Below, piece by piece: positions 34,490 through 45,780 of a DNA stretch of 64,000 nucleotides (position 1 is its first letter; each line of letters opens with the position of its first letter). The stretch covers positions 6,076,001 through 6,140,000 of the forward strand of contig OX328113.1 of NCBI GenBank assembly GCA_946811185.2. Reading direction: 5' to 3'. The DNA comes from Hippopus hippopus. Taxonomy: Eukaryota > Mollusca > Bivalvia > Cardiida > Cardiidae. Under the pieces are notes generated by a model, which ran no database searches, was not told the DNA's origin, and was given only the letters and a program-made list of their open reading frames with translations. A program made the translations under genes and the position numbers.

Positions 34490-34904
34490 TTTTTTTTACT
34501 TTATTAGCCACGTATATTGGATAGGGGAGGTCGTGGCCATCCTCCCTTTATCCTTACAATTTTCATCAATCATTTTGTTTCATCTTATCTTGCTAACTAA
34601 AAGTCTAAAACAGTCTATTTTCTCTATTTGAAGTTTTTTTTTTTTTTCTAATGCGAATAAAAGTGTACTATATCGAAATTTGTGACTTTGCGAACAGTGC
34701 AGATCAAGATTTGAGTGTACTGATGTGTAGACTAATTTTGGATTTCACTGTTCGCTATGATGACAATTTGCAGGATAAAAGTTAATCAAATACATGAACT
34801 ATTCAGAGATCCAGATAAGGTTATGTGGTTCAATCTTATGTGCAGCCCTAGGTTGTGAGTGATTTGACAATTGTCTTTGACATACTATTTTGAGACAGTC
34901 TGAA

Positions 34905-35046
34905 ACTGAAGGAACCTGCAGACGACAATTCCGAGCTAGCTGAAATATGATTGTAAATTGTTGATTTTATGGGGAAAAAAAAAACAGTGCAGAAAAGTGT
35001 GAAATTAATCTTTATGAGCAATTTCTCCCCTTTCCACAATGTTTTT
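34905..35046 (-). mobile_element. Degenerate TTAA-hairpin MITE within the insert
   Basis: CTGCAGACGACAATTCCGAG and a ruined hairpin (GGGGAAAAAAAAAACAG... TCTCCCCTTTCCACAATG) show that this part derives from ordinary genomic DNA, not from the LINE. Confidence 0.5.
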
Positions 35047-35283
35047 CCTTTTTTCTTATTATACTCTTTTTTTTTTCCATTGGGTTAAATAGAGTAGAAG
35101 GGGAGAGTGTCAAACAACGGCCTGTTTAGTTCACCGAATCTGGATCAATGAATAATTAGCAGAGACTAATAAAGTTTTACAAAGCTATGGAGGAAAAAAA
35201 GGTGAAAAAATAAAAGAAGGAGGAAAACAGGAATGACTTATTAAATAATAGCAAAAATGGAATATGCATCAATGCATTTTATA

Positions 35284-36222
35284 TCAAGAGTGGTTTTGAA
35301 TAATATGTCTTATAATTGACCATCTTTCTAAATCAGACTCAGAGGATTTTGTTTCTTTGCAAATGGTCCAAGCCAAATATAAACTATTTTGAAGGCCATA
35401 AACTGTCGGGATTTTAGATTTAGATTTACAAGAAGCGACATATCTTTTGACATACAGAAAGAGTGTGTATAAATTATCATCATTATTGAATGTACCAATT
35501 AGAACGTTGACACTATTTATAAGTCTGTGTTTTGATGGGTCTACTTCTCTTATTTTTGATTCTAAATACTGAAAAAGGGTTTTCACCTTTTCACATTCGT
35601 AAAATACATGAAGCAGACTTTCTTCACTAGTATTGCAAAAACAGCATAGGTTACTTGGGGTAATGTTCATTTTGTTTAATAGGGAGTTAGTGGGGAAAAA
35701 TCTATGAACTATCTTTATTTGCATCCATTGGGTATACGAATCGTTTGTATTTCTAAAAATATTATTATAAATGTCTTTCCATTCAAAGTTTTGAGTAGGG
35801 AACAAAGATTCCCATTTCTTTTGACTGGTAGGAATTTCATTGTTATCAATAAGTGCTTTATAAATTGTTTTGTTAGGTTTTTTATTTATCAAAATTTCAT
35901 TTAAATAGCTATTAATACAGGGATTGGCATAGTTTAAAATCAAATTTTCATCATTATTAGTATCAACCTTTCTTGAGAAATTTTGGATAGTGTTTATCAG
36001 ACCATAATACCTCAAATAGTTAATTTTTTTACCTAAAATCGTCTCTATAGACTTTAAGGCAATGAATTTCCCATTGTTATCCATTAAATCTCGGACATTT
36101 CTAAATCCTCTATCGTATAAATCTTTGACAAAGATGACTTTTGAGTCTATTGTAAAATTTTCGTTGTAGAACAAAGGCATATTTAATATCAAGTCCCAAG
36201 AGTCAATTTTAATTTTTGTCAT
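35284..36222 (-). pseudogene. LINE ORF2 C-terminal segment
   Basis: A 312-residue frame forms the C-terminal part of the LINE polyprotein. Residues 166-178 (WMQIKIVHRFFPT) and the cysteine-histidine cluster C193-C194-x-C196 with H205 and C210 (CCFCN...HVFYEC) match the zinc knuckle found near the C-terminus of Tx1/L1-type ORF2 proteins. The frame overlaps the reverse-transcriptase frame around 36,209-36,222 in another phase; an A-run there (GACAAAAATTAAAATT) is the probable indel site. The ATG used here is a chance internal methionine, not a true start. Confidence 0.8.
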
Positions 36223-37294
36223 AATTATATTCTATGTATGATTTAAGTACGTCTCTCCAGAAATCGTTTTTTATTGCTTTAGAGATGAGTTCGGAATAAG
36301 CTTTTCCTAAGTTTATTATTTTTCGTACGTCCATCATGTCATATACTAGTTGATAGCATTTATTAGGTTTACAATTTATTAGGTTTTTAAGCCATTTTAA
36401 TTTCATGCTAGCGTTAAAGCTTTTGATATCTATCATTTTCATACCACCTTCATCATAGTTTTTAATAAAAACAGATTTTTTTATTTTTGCCCTTCCATCC
36501 CATACAAAGTTGTATAGTAAATCGTTTAAACGTTTTATGAAATCTGTTTTCGGAGAAGGGAGACTAATAAATAAATGCGTTAAAAGTGGAACAAGAAGTG
36601 ATTTTACAACAGTTATTCTACCAATAGGTGTAAGTTTTCTTCTTTTCCAGTATGCTATACATTTTGAAATATTTTTAAGTTTTGGTTCATAATTTAAATC
36701 TATCATCTTATGAAGATTAATATCAAAAGTTAATCCAAGTAGCACAAATTGAGTTTCACCCCAATTTAATTTCCATTTAGTTTTTATCGAATATGCACTA
36801 TATTTACGTGATCCTATCCAAATCAACTTTGTTTTATCAAAATTGCACTTTAATCCAGAGATAGCATAGAACTTGTCAAGTACTTCTAAAACGCTATTTA
36901 ATGATTTTCCCGAGCCGTCTAGTAATAATGTAGTATCATCAGCGAATTGGCTTATGAGATATTCAGTTTCTTTCACCCTTATACCTTTAATATTTTTGCT
37001 TTGTCTAATTTTAATGCTTAAGATTTCAGAGCATAGGATGAAGATATATGAAGAAATAGGGTCTCCCTGACGGCAGCCCCTCTTTACCGTAAAGACATCT
37101 GATAGAAAACGATTTAACTGCACACTTACTTGTGTATTATACAAAAATAATTTTATCCATTTTTTGAGTATAGGACCAAATCCAAAAAAGTCAAATGTTT
37201 TTAAGATAAAGTCAAACGATAACGAGTCAAAGGCTTTTTCAAAATCTAGTAGCATTAATAGGCCAGGTATGTTATTGTCTTCACAGTATTTCAT
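36209..37294 (-). pseudogene. LINE ORF2 reverse transcriptase segment
   Basis: A 361-residue frame with canonical non-LTR reverse-transcriptase blocks: LDFEKAFD (16-23) includes the first catalytic Asp, RGCRQGDPIS (72-81) the conserved loop, and FADDTT (117-122) the catalytic pair. All catalytic aspartates are present. The upstream part of the domain (37,375-37,662) lies in another frame; the join is near the TTTT run at 37,384-37,387 on the plus strand. The preserved active site with a few single-base breaks points to a fairly young, inactivated copy. Confidence 0.85.
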
Positions 37295-37374
37295 TATGTC
37301 ATAGATTAGACGGGTATTTTCTCCTATAAAGCGATCCTTAAGGAAACCTGTTTGGTCACTTGAAATTAAATTGT

Positions 37375-37662
37375 CTAATACGGTTTTAGTCGATTTGCTA
37401 TTGTTCCAGACGCTATTTTATATAAAACATTCAATAAGGTTATCGGTCTCCAATTTTTTAAGAACTTTTTCGGTTTATTATCTTTTGGGATGCATGTTAT
37501 GATTCCCGATTTTATAGAGCTAGAAAAAGAGTCGTTCAATAGGGCGTAATTTAGGGATCTAACGACAAAATGTCCAATCTTAGGCCAAAAGACCTTAAAG
37601 AAGTTTGCTGAGAAGCCATCAGGACCTGGGCTTTTGTCATTTGACATTTGTTTTAAAGTCAA
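37375..37662 (-). pseudogene. LINE ORF2, N-terminal reverse transcriptase segment
   Basis: A 95-residue frame with KSPGPDGFSANFFK, IPKDNKPK and NWRPITLLNVLYKI, the first blocks of a non-LTR reverse transcriptase. It closes at TAG just after NRLKPY, but the other frame continues the domain into the segment above. On its upstream side a seven-base A-run on the plus strand near 37,741-37,747 separates it from the endonuclease-linked frame. Confidence 0.85.
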
Positions 37663-37796
37663 GGATACCTCTTGATAATTTAAAAGACCTTCTAGACTTT
37701 TTGACTCGACATAATCTAACTTATTTACTGTACAATTAAGTAAAAAAATCAGTTATACTAAAATCATCTTGGTTATCTTGTTCTTTGTATAGGTTT

Positions 37797-39071
37797 TCAT
37801 AAAATAATTGTCTCATTTAAGATTTCCTCTTGATTACTGGTTATTTCGCCGTTTTGTTTTTCTATAAAACTTATTGACTTTGCTGAATTGTGTTGTTTTT
37901 CAAGATTGCAAAAATACTTAGTGACTTTTTCGCCTTCATCTATCCATTTTGAGCATGATCTTACAAAATACCCTTTAAGCTTTTCGTTTCTTAATTTTTC
38001 TAATTCATCCTGAAGTTTAATTAATTTTTCCTTGTTGTTTTCATCTAAAGATTGTTCTAATTGCAAAATTTCGGCCAAAAGTAGTTTCTCACGATTTGAT
38101 CTTACTTTACTTTTATGACTAGCAAAAGAGATCGTTTTTCCACGAATCTCCATTAAAAGGGTTTCTAAAAAAAGCTGATCATTGATAACTAGTTGTACTT
38201 GTGATCTATCCATATTTGTTACATAATCATGGTCATAAACAGGTAAACAATATTGTATTAATATCTCTTCAATTTTTTTATTAATACAGTTAATATAATC
38301 AATATCTTGCAGCAAGGAATTATTGAATTTCCAAAGGCCTTTTCCGTGTTTGATTTCCGTAAATTGTAGTTCAATTAAAATAATTGAGTGGTCAGATTTA
38401 TAACTAACATCAATATCACAATTCCTTAAAAATGGTTTAAGTTCCTTGGAAAGCAGATAAAAGTCGAGTCTTCCTTTTTGTAAAGGATTAAAACGTTTCC
38501 AAGTGTACTTTTGTGAGTTGCCATGTAGTTCCCTGAAAGGATCCACAAGATATCTATCATCAATGTATTTTTGAACAATTTTCCTTGCTTTTTTGTTGTG
38601 GTCACTGTTTCTATAATTTTCATAATCTAAAGCTGAATCAATGACAAGGTTAAAATCTCCACATATAATCAAGTTTTCATTGTTTGTAAAGGAATCAATT
38701 TCATCAAAAATATTTACGAAAAAACTTGGGTTATCATTGTTAGGTGCATATAGAGTTGTAAGGATAAAGTCAATATCACAAATGCTCAATTCCATTATTA
38801 GGTAATTTCCATTTCCATCTTTTTTAAAACTGAGAACTTTAATATCTAAATGCTTTTTAAATAGTATTGCGACACCTTTTGAATTTGAAGTACCATGACT
38901 AAAGTAGCAATTTCCATCCCACTCGGAATAAACACTTTTTTCAAGTTGGTTTGTAAAATGTGTTTCTTGTAAACATAAAATATCGGTATCTTTTTTCTTA
39001 AAAAGGTTAAACAGATCTTGTCGCTTCTTGGCATTATTTAGACCTCGGCAATTGTATGAACAAATTTTCAA
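37797..39071 (-). pseudogene. LINE apurinic-type endonuclease segment
   Basis: A 424-residue frame opens with MKICSYNCRGLN, where the Asn is the metal-site residue of the exonuclease-endonuclease-phosphatase fold. LQETHF carries the catalytic Glu, CGDFNLV the Asp/Asn pair, and YKSDHSI the final Asp-His. The enzyme nicks target DNA to prime reverse transcription. The last third is a lysine- and glutamate-rich linker. The frame ends at 37,797, where a second frame continues with a short FYENLYKEQ-like segment. The ATG at 39,069-39,071 is the likely true ORF2 start. Confidence 0.85.
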
Positions 39072-40890
39072 ATTATCCTTTAGTTGAAATGTTTAGGCCA
39101 TATTTTATTGGAAGAATAATTACCATATAAGATGAAATTTCACTCTTTAAATAAACACACTGATGCATATGTGATAAAAATAAACTAAATGTGATAACTA
39201 AATATGAAAAAAACATTTGATGAGTGAAGAATGCAAATAATATGTTACACAATTGCATGACAATGCGATAAATTTTTCTATGTACAGTTACTCGTAGGGG
39301 ATATCTTTTACATACATCTTAGCTTTCGTATTACAATAGTTGCAATAGTGGTTCAAATGTAAATGCTTTCTTAGGTGTACATCACGGAATATGGAACAAG
39401 CGGTTATATATTAAAGCCTTAAAGAGAAGAAAAAAATCTACAAGAGACATCGTGGCTGAAGCATTTTAAATATTCATGCATATAAATTGAAAGAGCCCGT
39501 TACGACCCTATCCCAAGAAAGTGTCCAATGCACGCCAGCGCGCGCGTGCCCGTATGAAAATATATTAACGAACAGTCGATAATAAATACCACAGGCGTAT
39601 TTTTTTTGTTAAGTTGACATAGGTAGCAGGTCATTTGATTAGACTACTTATTATATCTTGTTTTAAAGGGCGTGACCATGTAGGTTTCACTGGACTTGTC
39701 AAGACATGCTAAAGAGTAGGCGGGAAATTATAACTAATATAAAACCTACTACAATCAAATACAAGGTATCACAGATGGAAAGCACTGATTTGGAGTAAAG
39801 CATTGCGGGTGGGGGAAAAAATATCCGTAATGATTAATTCTAACCCTTACCGCACTGATCTCACAGGTTTCAATAATTTATTGTTATATTTACAGTCATG
39901 TAGCTTTAGCCAATAAGCGCATTTTATGTTACCGTAACTGATCGAGATATTAAATCATTGTAAGTGGGTTTAACTTAACTTTTGCTACTTATCTCTAGCT
40001 AATCTGAAAACGTGTGGAAAATCTATTCATAAGTAATCAAATGTTATCTCTCAAGATGTACCAAAGATATCTCTGAAAACACTGCGGCAAAAGGGAAATT
40101 CGCTCGTGACGAACAGCCTCTCATTCTCCCACAATGCCCTCGTAGCTGGGAGACGTATGATATTGACTAAAGTACATGTATAAGTACAGTTTTAAATAAG
40201 AGGAGCATTCTAAAATGAAAAACTCTTAGATCCATATAAATGTCTATGGATTTACGGTCTAAATACATTTTATGATAACTAAAAAAAAAAACCAAATATT
40301 CCTAAAAGGCTAATGTTGTTGGTTTTTATATAATATTTCATTTGTATGTATATATCAGGATAATCTTTGATTAAATTATTTGACCGGTAGATATTAAGAA
40401 TGCCTGGGACGCCGCAGCATGCATTACTGCTTGTCCTTCAGGTTACCCCTGGGACGCCACAGTGCACTATTCTGTTTGTCCTTCAAGCACCAGTAATACA
40501 GAATTTTGGAAAATGTATATAAATTTATACAAATACAAAACCCACAAAGTCTCTGTCATAATACATCCAACATCAATCTAACCATGTATCAAATTGAACA
40601 TCAGCAATGGGAGCATAAACACTTCGGACAGAATTCTCCTACTAGATTCTATAATGGACGTAAAAAGGTTAACTCGTAAAACTAGCGTGAGAGTCGCTAA
40701 GGACAATTTTCTCACTTTTTCTCAGTGACAGATTAACTGTTTATTCACTGTAACTACTGCTTCCGTTAAACAATTATAGATATCTACTTGACTTTTTATT
40801 TTATGGCAAAATTTTGTTTCTGTTATAATTTGGAAACGTTTGTAGAAAACATTTTTTGTCTCAGATATTGAGGTTTTTAATTCTAGAAAT
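39072..40890 (-). other. Upstream part of the insert, no ORF1 seen
   Basis: No open frame with a LINE ORF1 signature is present. Around 39,840-40,140 there are decayed TTAA-hairpin MITE parts (CTAACCCTTACCGCACTGAT; GCGGCAAAAGGGAAATT). Around 40,400-40,490 CTGGGACGCC.CAG occurs twice. Confidence 0.45.
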
Positions 40891-40906
40891 TGCATCTGAG
40901 AACGTT

Positions 40907-41038
40907 GTTGGTTATGCTGAATCTGTGATTCAGAAAGCTAACGATATTGCCATTAAATTAGGGTTCACGATATGCCACTCTGACTTTTCGACAAGTTGGC
41001 TTGCTCGTTTTAAAGACAGACATGGTATCACCTTTTAA
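40907..41038 (+). pseudogene. CENP-B-type HTH exon, 3' part
   Basis: It continues the frame from 34,489 with VGYAESVIQKANDIAIK, LGF and STSWLARFKDRHGI, which completes a CENP-B-type helix-turn-helix: kA..iA..lGf, then SxxWLxRFKxRHGI. The TAA at 41,036 results from a 25-bp tandem duplication of a CCTTTTAAAGAC.G.CATGG segment. Past the duplication another frame goes on with LLKNKVCSIEG before a TAG, so the original exon may have been longer. With the 6.4-kb insert, this makes the exon probably non-functional today. Confidence 0.65.
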
Positions 41039-41309
41039 AGACGGGCATGGTATCAACCTTTTAAAGAACAAAGTGTGCTCGATTGAGGGAAGCTAGTCAA
41101 CGGACATTGTTAGAACAATGTTTTCTGCAAACGACTTACTTCCTCAAGCAGCTGGGTACTCTTGAAAACACCATGGCAAAGGAGAAATTGCATGTATCTT
41201 CTGTCAGATGAAGCCTTGTAGCAGAATGCGTTGAAAAAAGTAGCAGTAATATAAGAACTGCTCCAAGGAAGGAAGCTCTTCTTTCTCAACCATGAATCCC
41301 CTTTACACC

Positions 41310-41530
41310 TGTTATCACACAATCTGAAATATTAATGACATTATGGAAGAAGGCAATTGAAAACATTATGGTAAAAGGAGAAAATATTGGAAACAAGGAA
41401 TTTCTCCTTTCCCACAACATCTTCCTTCTGCTCTATCAAAGACAAATCCATTCTTTGTGCCACATTAACTTATGTGTTGAGACAGCTTTTTTTTTAATCA
41501 AATCAATTTTATCGTTTGGTAAAGAGTTAA
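41310..41530 (+). mobile_element. TTAA-hairpin MITE, decayed
   Basis: The body and right end TTTGGTAAAGAGTTAA are clear; the hairpin apex is ATATTGGAAACAAGG and the left end is truncated. Confidence 0.6.
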
Positions 41531-41715
41531 CCTGTTATCAAACAAGCCTGTGTGTAATAATCCTGATTAAAAAAAAAAACTTTTGAAAAGATTGTGGGTA
41601 CAGGGGAGTATGCTGGTTTCATGTTTTCAGCCCTTTTGATGTATGGAGCCACCATTTTGGCACTTTGAATGTATCGTCTGCAAATGCTTTCAATTCTGAC
41701 AAGTCTAGTTTTAGG
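41527..41715 (+). mobile_element. TTAA-hairpin MITE, partial
   Basis: It shares its TTAA with the previous copy. The first arm reaches TATGCTGGTTTC and the second arm is largely missing. Confidence 0.5.
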
Positions 41716-42099
41716 TTTTTAAAATGGAGATATAAACTATTTATTTCTTGTGGAAGATATGAGCCATTCTCGGAAAAAAAAAGTAGGCTAAATGCAATAT
41801 CAAAAAGTATCCACTCGTGACGGCTGCAGTAGTCCACACAGGCTGACATGGGTTGAAACTTCTTGCCATTCTTCAATTTTCTGCATGTCAAAGGACTACT
41901 ATACCTCAATCAGTCGATTTTATTGATCCAAAATTATGTGATTATTTGCTTGGTACATTGCATCTCGGAAATGCTGTTTTGCCAGACCATGGCTCATATG
42001 CATTGTAAATTTGTATATAATTTCTTTAATACAAAAGTTATGTTGGTGTTTCTGGGATATTTCATGGGAATAAAGTCAGAATTTTGTAACTTGAACTTG

Positions 42100-42540
42100 T
42101 TTTATGGGAGACCTTTGGCAAAGGCTTCAAGGCCCTAGCCTATTACAGGTGAAACCTGGGACATACCTGAATATGTGCCTTGTCACAGTGATATTACCGA
42201 GATAATGTTGAAAGCAGCATAAAGTCTGAATTTGTACATATGACTTTTTTTGTGAGAATGTCCTTTGGCAAGATCTCTTCAGAGTCCCAGCCTATTACTG
42301 GTGAAATCTGGAATAAACATGAATATGTGTGCTGCCACAGTGATACGACTGAGATGATGTTGAAAGCAGCCTTAAGTCTGAATTGTGTACATAGGACTTT
42401 TTTGTGAGAGTGTCCTTCTGCAAGATGCTTCAGAGCCCTCGCCTGGTTCTGGTGAAACTGAGGACATAATTATATGAATATGTGCACTGTTGCAGTGATA
42501 GGACTAAGATTATGTTGAAAGCGGCGTAAAATGCAATTCA
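42100..42540 (+). repeat. Three tandem SINE (type 1) tails
   Basis: Units of about 138 bp each contain a GGCAAGAT.CTTCAGAG-type body, a TGGTGAAAC segment and ATGTTGAAAGC.GC. They correspond to the 3' part of the type-1 SINE without the tRNA head. Confidence 0.65.
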
Positions 42541-42570
42541 GTTGTATATTGAACTATATTCATGCCTTCA

Positions 42571-42747
42571 TTAACCCATTCCCAGACAATGCCGACTTTA
42601 AACAACCCTGAGGGAGAAGCCTTTTAAAAACAGTGTGGGAAAAGAAGAAAATGCTGGTAACCAGTATTTTCTCCTTTTCATACAGTGTTTCCAATAGCCT
42701 TCTCTTTCAGGGTCGTTAAAAGTTGGGATTGTGTGGTAAAGGGTTAA
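42571..42747. mobile_element. Symmetric TTAA-hairpin MITE made of two CCC-type halves
   Basis: The left end TTAACCCATTCCCAGACAAT and, reversed, right end TTAACCCTTTACCACACAAT are the same terminus; GACTTTAAACAACCCTGAG on the left mirrors CAGGGTCGTTAAAAGTTGG on the right. The whole 177 bp is thus an inverted repeat. Confidence 0.75.
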
Positions 42748-42799
42748 AACCCGCATCAAACCACAGAGGGCTTTTGGTGATTTGAAATAACTAGGCATC

Positions 42800-43080
42800 T
42801 TGTTCATGGCCTAGTGTTTGTCATGCATCCATCAGTGCATTCAGTTTTTTTCCAACATCTTTGAATTTACCTATAATATTTTGACCAAACTTCACACAAA
42901 TGAGCACGCCCTGGTGCTCTTCAAAGTTTCTTTAAAGAATTTGATCCCATGAAAAACCTTTTGCTATGGCAACAAAACTGAACGATTTTGAAAAACAGCA
43001 TGTTGGAATTGTCTACAAATTGGCATAATTTATCCTTATGTGGATCCCTTTACAATTTCTTGATATAAATTTGATCTGAC
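42800..43080. other. No gene; weak similarity to CACCTGAGC-type units
   Basis: Phrases such as CTATGGCAACAAAACTG and ATTTGACCAAACTTCAC resemble internal units of the large repeats at 15-16 kb. No exon signals were found. Confidence 0.35.
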
Positions 43081-43105
43081 AGAACATGGCTGCTAAGGGT
43101 TTTGC

Positions 43106-43334
43106 TTATCTCTTTATGGAACAACAAGATTCTAGACTTGTTAAAATTGAAAGCACTTGCAGACGAAAAAACAAATGTAGTTCAATTGATTTTTACTCGC
43201 TTTGATTGGTTAGAAAACATTTTGGGAAAAAAAGAAAATGCTGGTTACCAGCATTTTCTCCTTTTCCCACTATGCTTTCAAAAGCCTTCCTCCTTAGGGT
43301 TGTTAATTGTCATGATAGTGTGGTAAAGGGCTAA
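43106..43334 (-). mobile_element. TTAA-hairpin MITE, near full length
   Basis: The hairpin is intact with a GGTTACC apex; both terminal TTAA sites have drifted (CTTA, CTAA). Confidence 0.75.
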
Positions 43335-43425
43335 TTACAGTACATTACAGGCTTTCTGAGATTTTAATCCTGATCAAGGGAAATAACTCCTGCTTACTTA
43401 TTACAGATACATATAGTTTATTAAT

Positions 43426-45143
43426 ATACATGGATCCGTGGAAATCGATATTTGACCAATCAGGTCATCGCATCTATTTTACCCGACGTGCAGCCTTGTT
43501 CTCTGCTATTTCGGCTCCCAAACAAACGACTGTTAACGTTAGAGGGGTGCGATAGTGTTTATTTATTTTGTGTTTTAAACGTTTGAATTTAAGAAAAAGT
43601 TTAAAATATGTGCTTTTCGAACGTGTACCGCTGACGTGAGATCACGCAGAGGCTGTAGACAAGTTTGAATTATGGTAATGACTGAAAATGGGACATTTTT
43701 AAAGAGTTCTGATCTGCGCTACATTACACAATGGATTAATTAATGCTATAGTTTTTCCCCTCTGAAAGATTCTGAAAGAGAGACAAATATTTTAAACTGG
43801 AAAACAAAGGTATAAGTAGATCTATATGAAATACTAATAAAAAGACCATACTTTTACCTGAATATCTAACCTTGTTCAATAACCTATGCACATCCAAAAA
43901 GTGGCACTTGTCATCAATGTTTCAGTTTGACGTTAATCTTAACCCTTGGTGCATGAAGAATATGCTGAATGTGTAGATATAGATCAGATTGCAAATAACA
44001 TGCAGTTAAGTCTTGGGTTTAACTATCTAGTATTTACAATGAGCACATTGACATGTAGCTCTTACTGTCTTCCTCACTAAGAGTAGATTTCATTTATGAA
44101 AAAGTCTAACTTCTGTACTGGTGGAAGTTCAGCTCAATAGGCAACTTGTAAATTTTTCTTTTGACTTAGCCGTTTTAACCATTTACCACATAAGCCCGAG
44201 TTTTAACGACCCTGACAAAGACAGCTTTTGAAAGCCTTGCGGAAAAAGGAGAAAATGCCGGTAACATTCATTTTCTCCTTTTTCTCACAGTGTTTTGTGC
44301 TCTTTAAAAAAAATAATTTCAATTGATGACTCATTTATTTTGTTGTCTGCAATTGGTTTGAGTTTGTATTGTTCAAAATTTTGTCATTTGGTGAAGAGTT
44401 AAAGTGGATTAGCACATCTGTCATGTCAAAGGGTGTGTCGGTAAACTGTTAATTGATAGGAAGCGTGTTTGATTGCAAACCAATTTGCCGCTCTAATCAA
44501 CTTGACCACCCGTTGTCTTCAGTATGTCATAAGATAAAACAAACTACCGTCACTGATATTAACAAGTTTGCTAATTGATGACACACTTAATGCATTATAA
44601 AATCATCAGGCAACCCTTTTTCTCTAAACTTGAAATTGAAATTTTTCATAAACTTGCACCTCTCCGTAGAATCAGACAATCTATAAATTTTTCGAAATGC
44701 TTGTAATTCAGTGTTATTTAATTGGGTATGATGTTGAGATGACTTTACTAGCTTTACGAAAACAGTAAGTATCTTTAATTCTATTATTCTGTGGCAAAAC
44801 TGAGTTTTGTTGATGTGTTTTATTCTTTCTCATTGAAGTTAAAAACTTTGGTAAAACAAGTAGATCTGTTACATTGTTTGTAGCCCCCGTAATTCACCCT
44901 TTTTGCACACATCCTTGTGTAGATTAATTCAAGCATCTTTAAATTACTTATCGAGAATTCATCATTGGTAGAAACATATGATAAAAATATTTTTTCCGCA
45001 ATTTTATCGAGAAAAATAGTCATGACAGCAGATTTATGTAGGCTATCTGCTATACTGTATATGTATTTACTGTGGTTGTTTGGGAGCCCTTGGCAACAGT
45101 AACCAAGGAAGTCGGTTTATCTTATCACCACGGATCCATGTAT
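43426..45143. mobile_element. Possible TIR element with ATACATGGATCCGTGG ends
   Basis: A perfect 16-bp inverted repeat, ATACATGGATCCGTGG, lies at 43,426-43,441 and 45,128-45,143. A TTAA-hairpin MITE (44,175-44,402) lies within. No transposase is visible and the target duplication is unclear. Confidence 0.45.
44175..44402 (+). mobile_element. TTAA-hairpin MITE, full length
   Basis: TTAA at both ends; arms present but the apex has changed to CCGGTAACATTC. Confidence 0.75.
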
Positions 45144-45780
45144 TGGTCTCTCTTGAGTATCACTCTGCTGCAACATTATTGGTGTTGTGTATTAAAGTTT
45201 TTTTTTGATAGACTATGTACAGTTTTCAGTAATAACAACCTATTTTGATATTAATGTTTATGCTCAGATGAGTTGAATGAAGTGAGGTTTGTATCGCTAT
45301 TTTCTGTTCCAAAATTTTACCATTCATGCCAAAGAATAATTATTGTTTTTTGTTGCAATGAAAGTTTGAAATTTTTCTTGTCAGTATATTCTCCTGTCAC
45401 AGTTCACTGATATTTTGTATAAATGATACTTCCCTAAATTCAGTGACATCATTTTGGGATGTGAAAAAGATAAAACTTCTTTTAAGAGCTAGGTTATTTT
45501 CTCTTTAAAAATTTTATTGCCAGTCTGAGTCAGACTTCCTCTGGTTGAATGTCTCTGTCAAACAATGCCAAATAAGTGCATGGCACATTCATTTAAAAAG
45601 CAGTGGGACAATACAGGGCTATGATGACCCTCTTGTTATTTTTTTATGATAAATTTCAGTGATAGAATTGGGGAAAATAACAAGTGTATGGAAATTTTTT
45701 GGTAGCGGGTATGTACCCTCAGATTTTTGGCAGAAAAATCCCTGAAGGCCTGATAGCTGTCAACTGTGCTAAGATGAAAC
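45144..45780. other. No recognised feature
   Basis: AT-rich sequence with short frames only. Near 45,600 GTGGGACAATACAGGGCTATG and CCCTCTTGTTATTT resemble the closing part of a CACCTGAGC-type repeat. Confidence 0.35.

Larger units (their letters stand above)
35067..39646 (-). mobile_element. L1/Tx1-type LINE
   Basis: The minus-strand unit consists of an endonuclease, reverse transcriptase and C-terminal zinc-knuckle region, ending in an A-run. CTTATTATACTCTT (35,055-35,068) and CTTATTATATCTT (39,647-39,659) may be its own target duplication with one indel. No ORF1 protein is recognisable upstream of the endonuclease. Outer boundaries are therefore less certain than those of the enclosing insert. 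Confidence 0.6.
34490..40890 (-). mobile_element. 6.4-kb retroposed insertion with 16-bp target duplication
   Basis: TGCATCTGAGAACGTT occurs at 34,474-34,489 and again at 40,891-40,906. Right after the left copy comes a T-run, which on the minus strand is a poly(A) tail preceded by GGCTAATAAAGT, so AATAAA stands at the expected distance. The insert contains the LINE frames below plus about 0.6 kb beyond the LINE's own poly(A)-like run (35,067-35,076) and 1.2-1.8 kb upstream. Either a LINE transcript with flanking sequence was inserted, or a LINE later landed in a retroposed copy. Confidence 0.8.
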
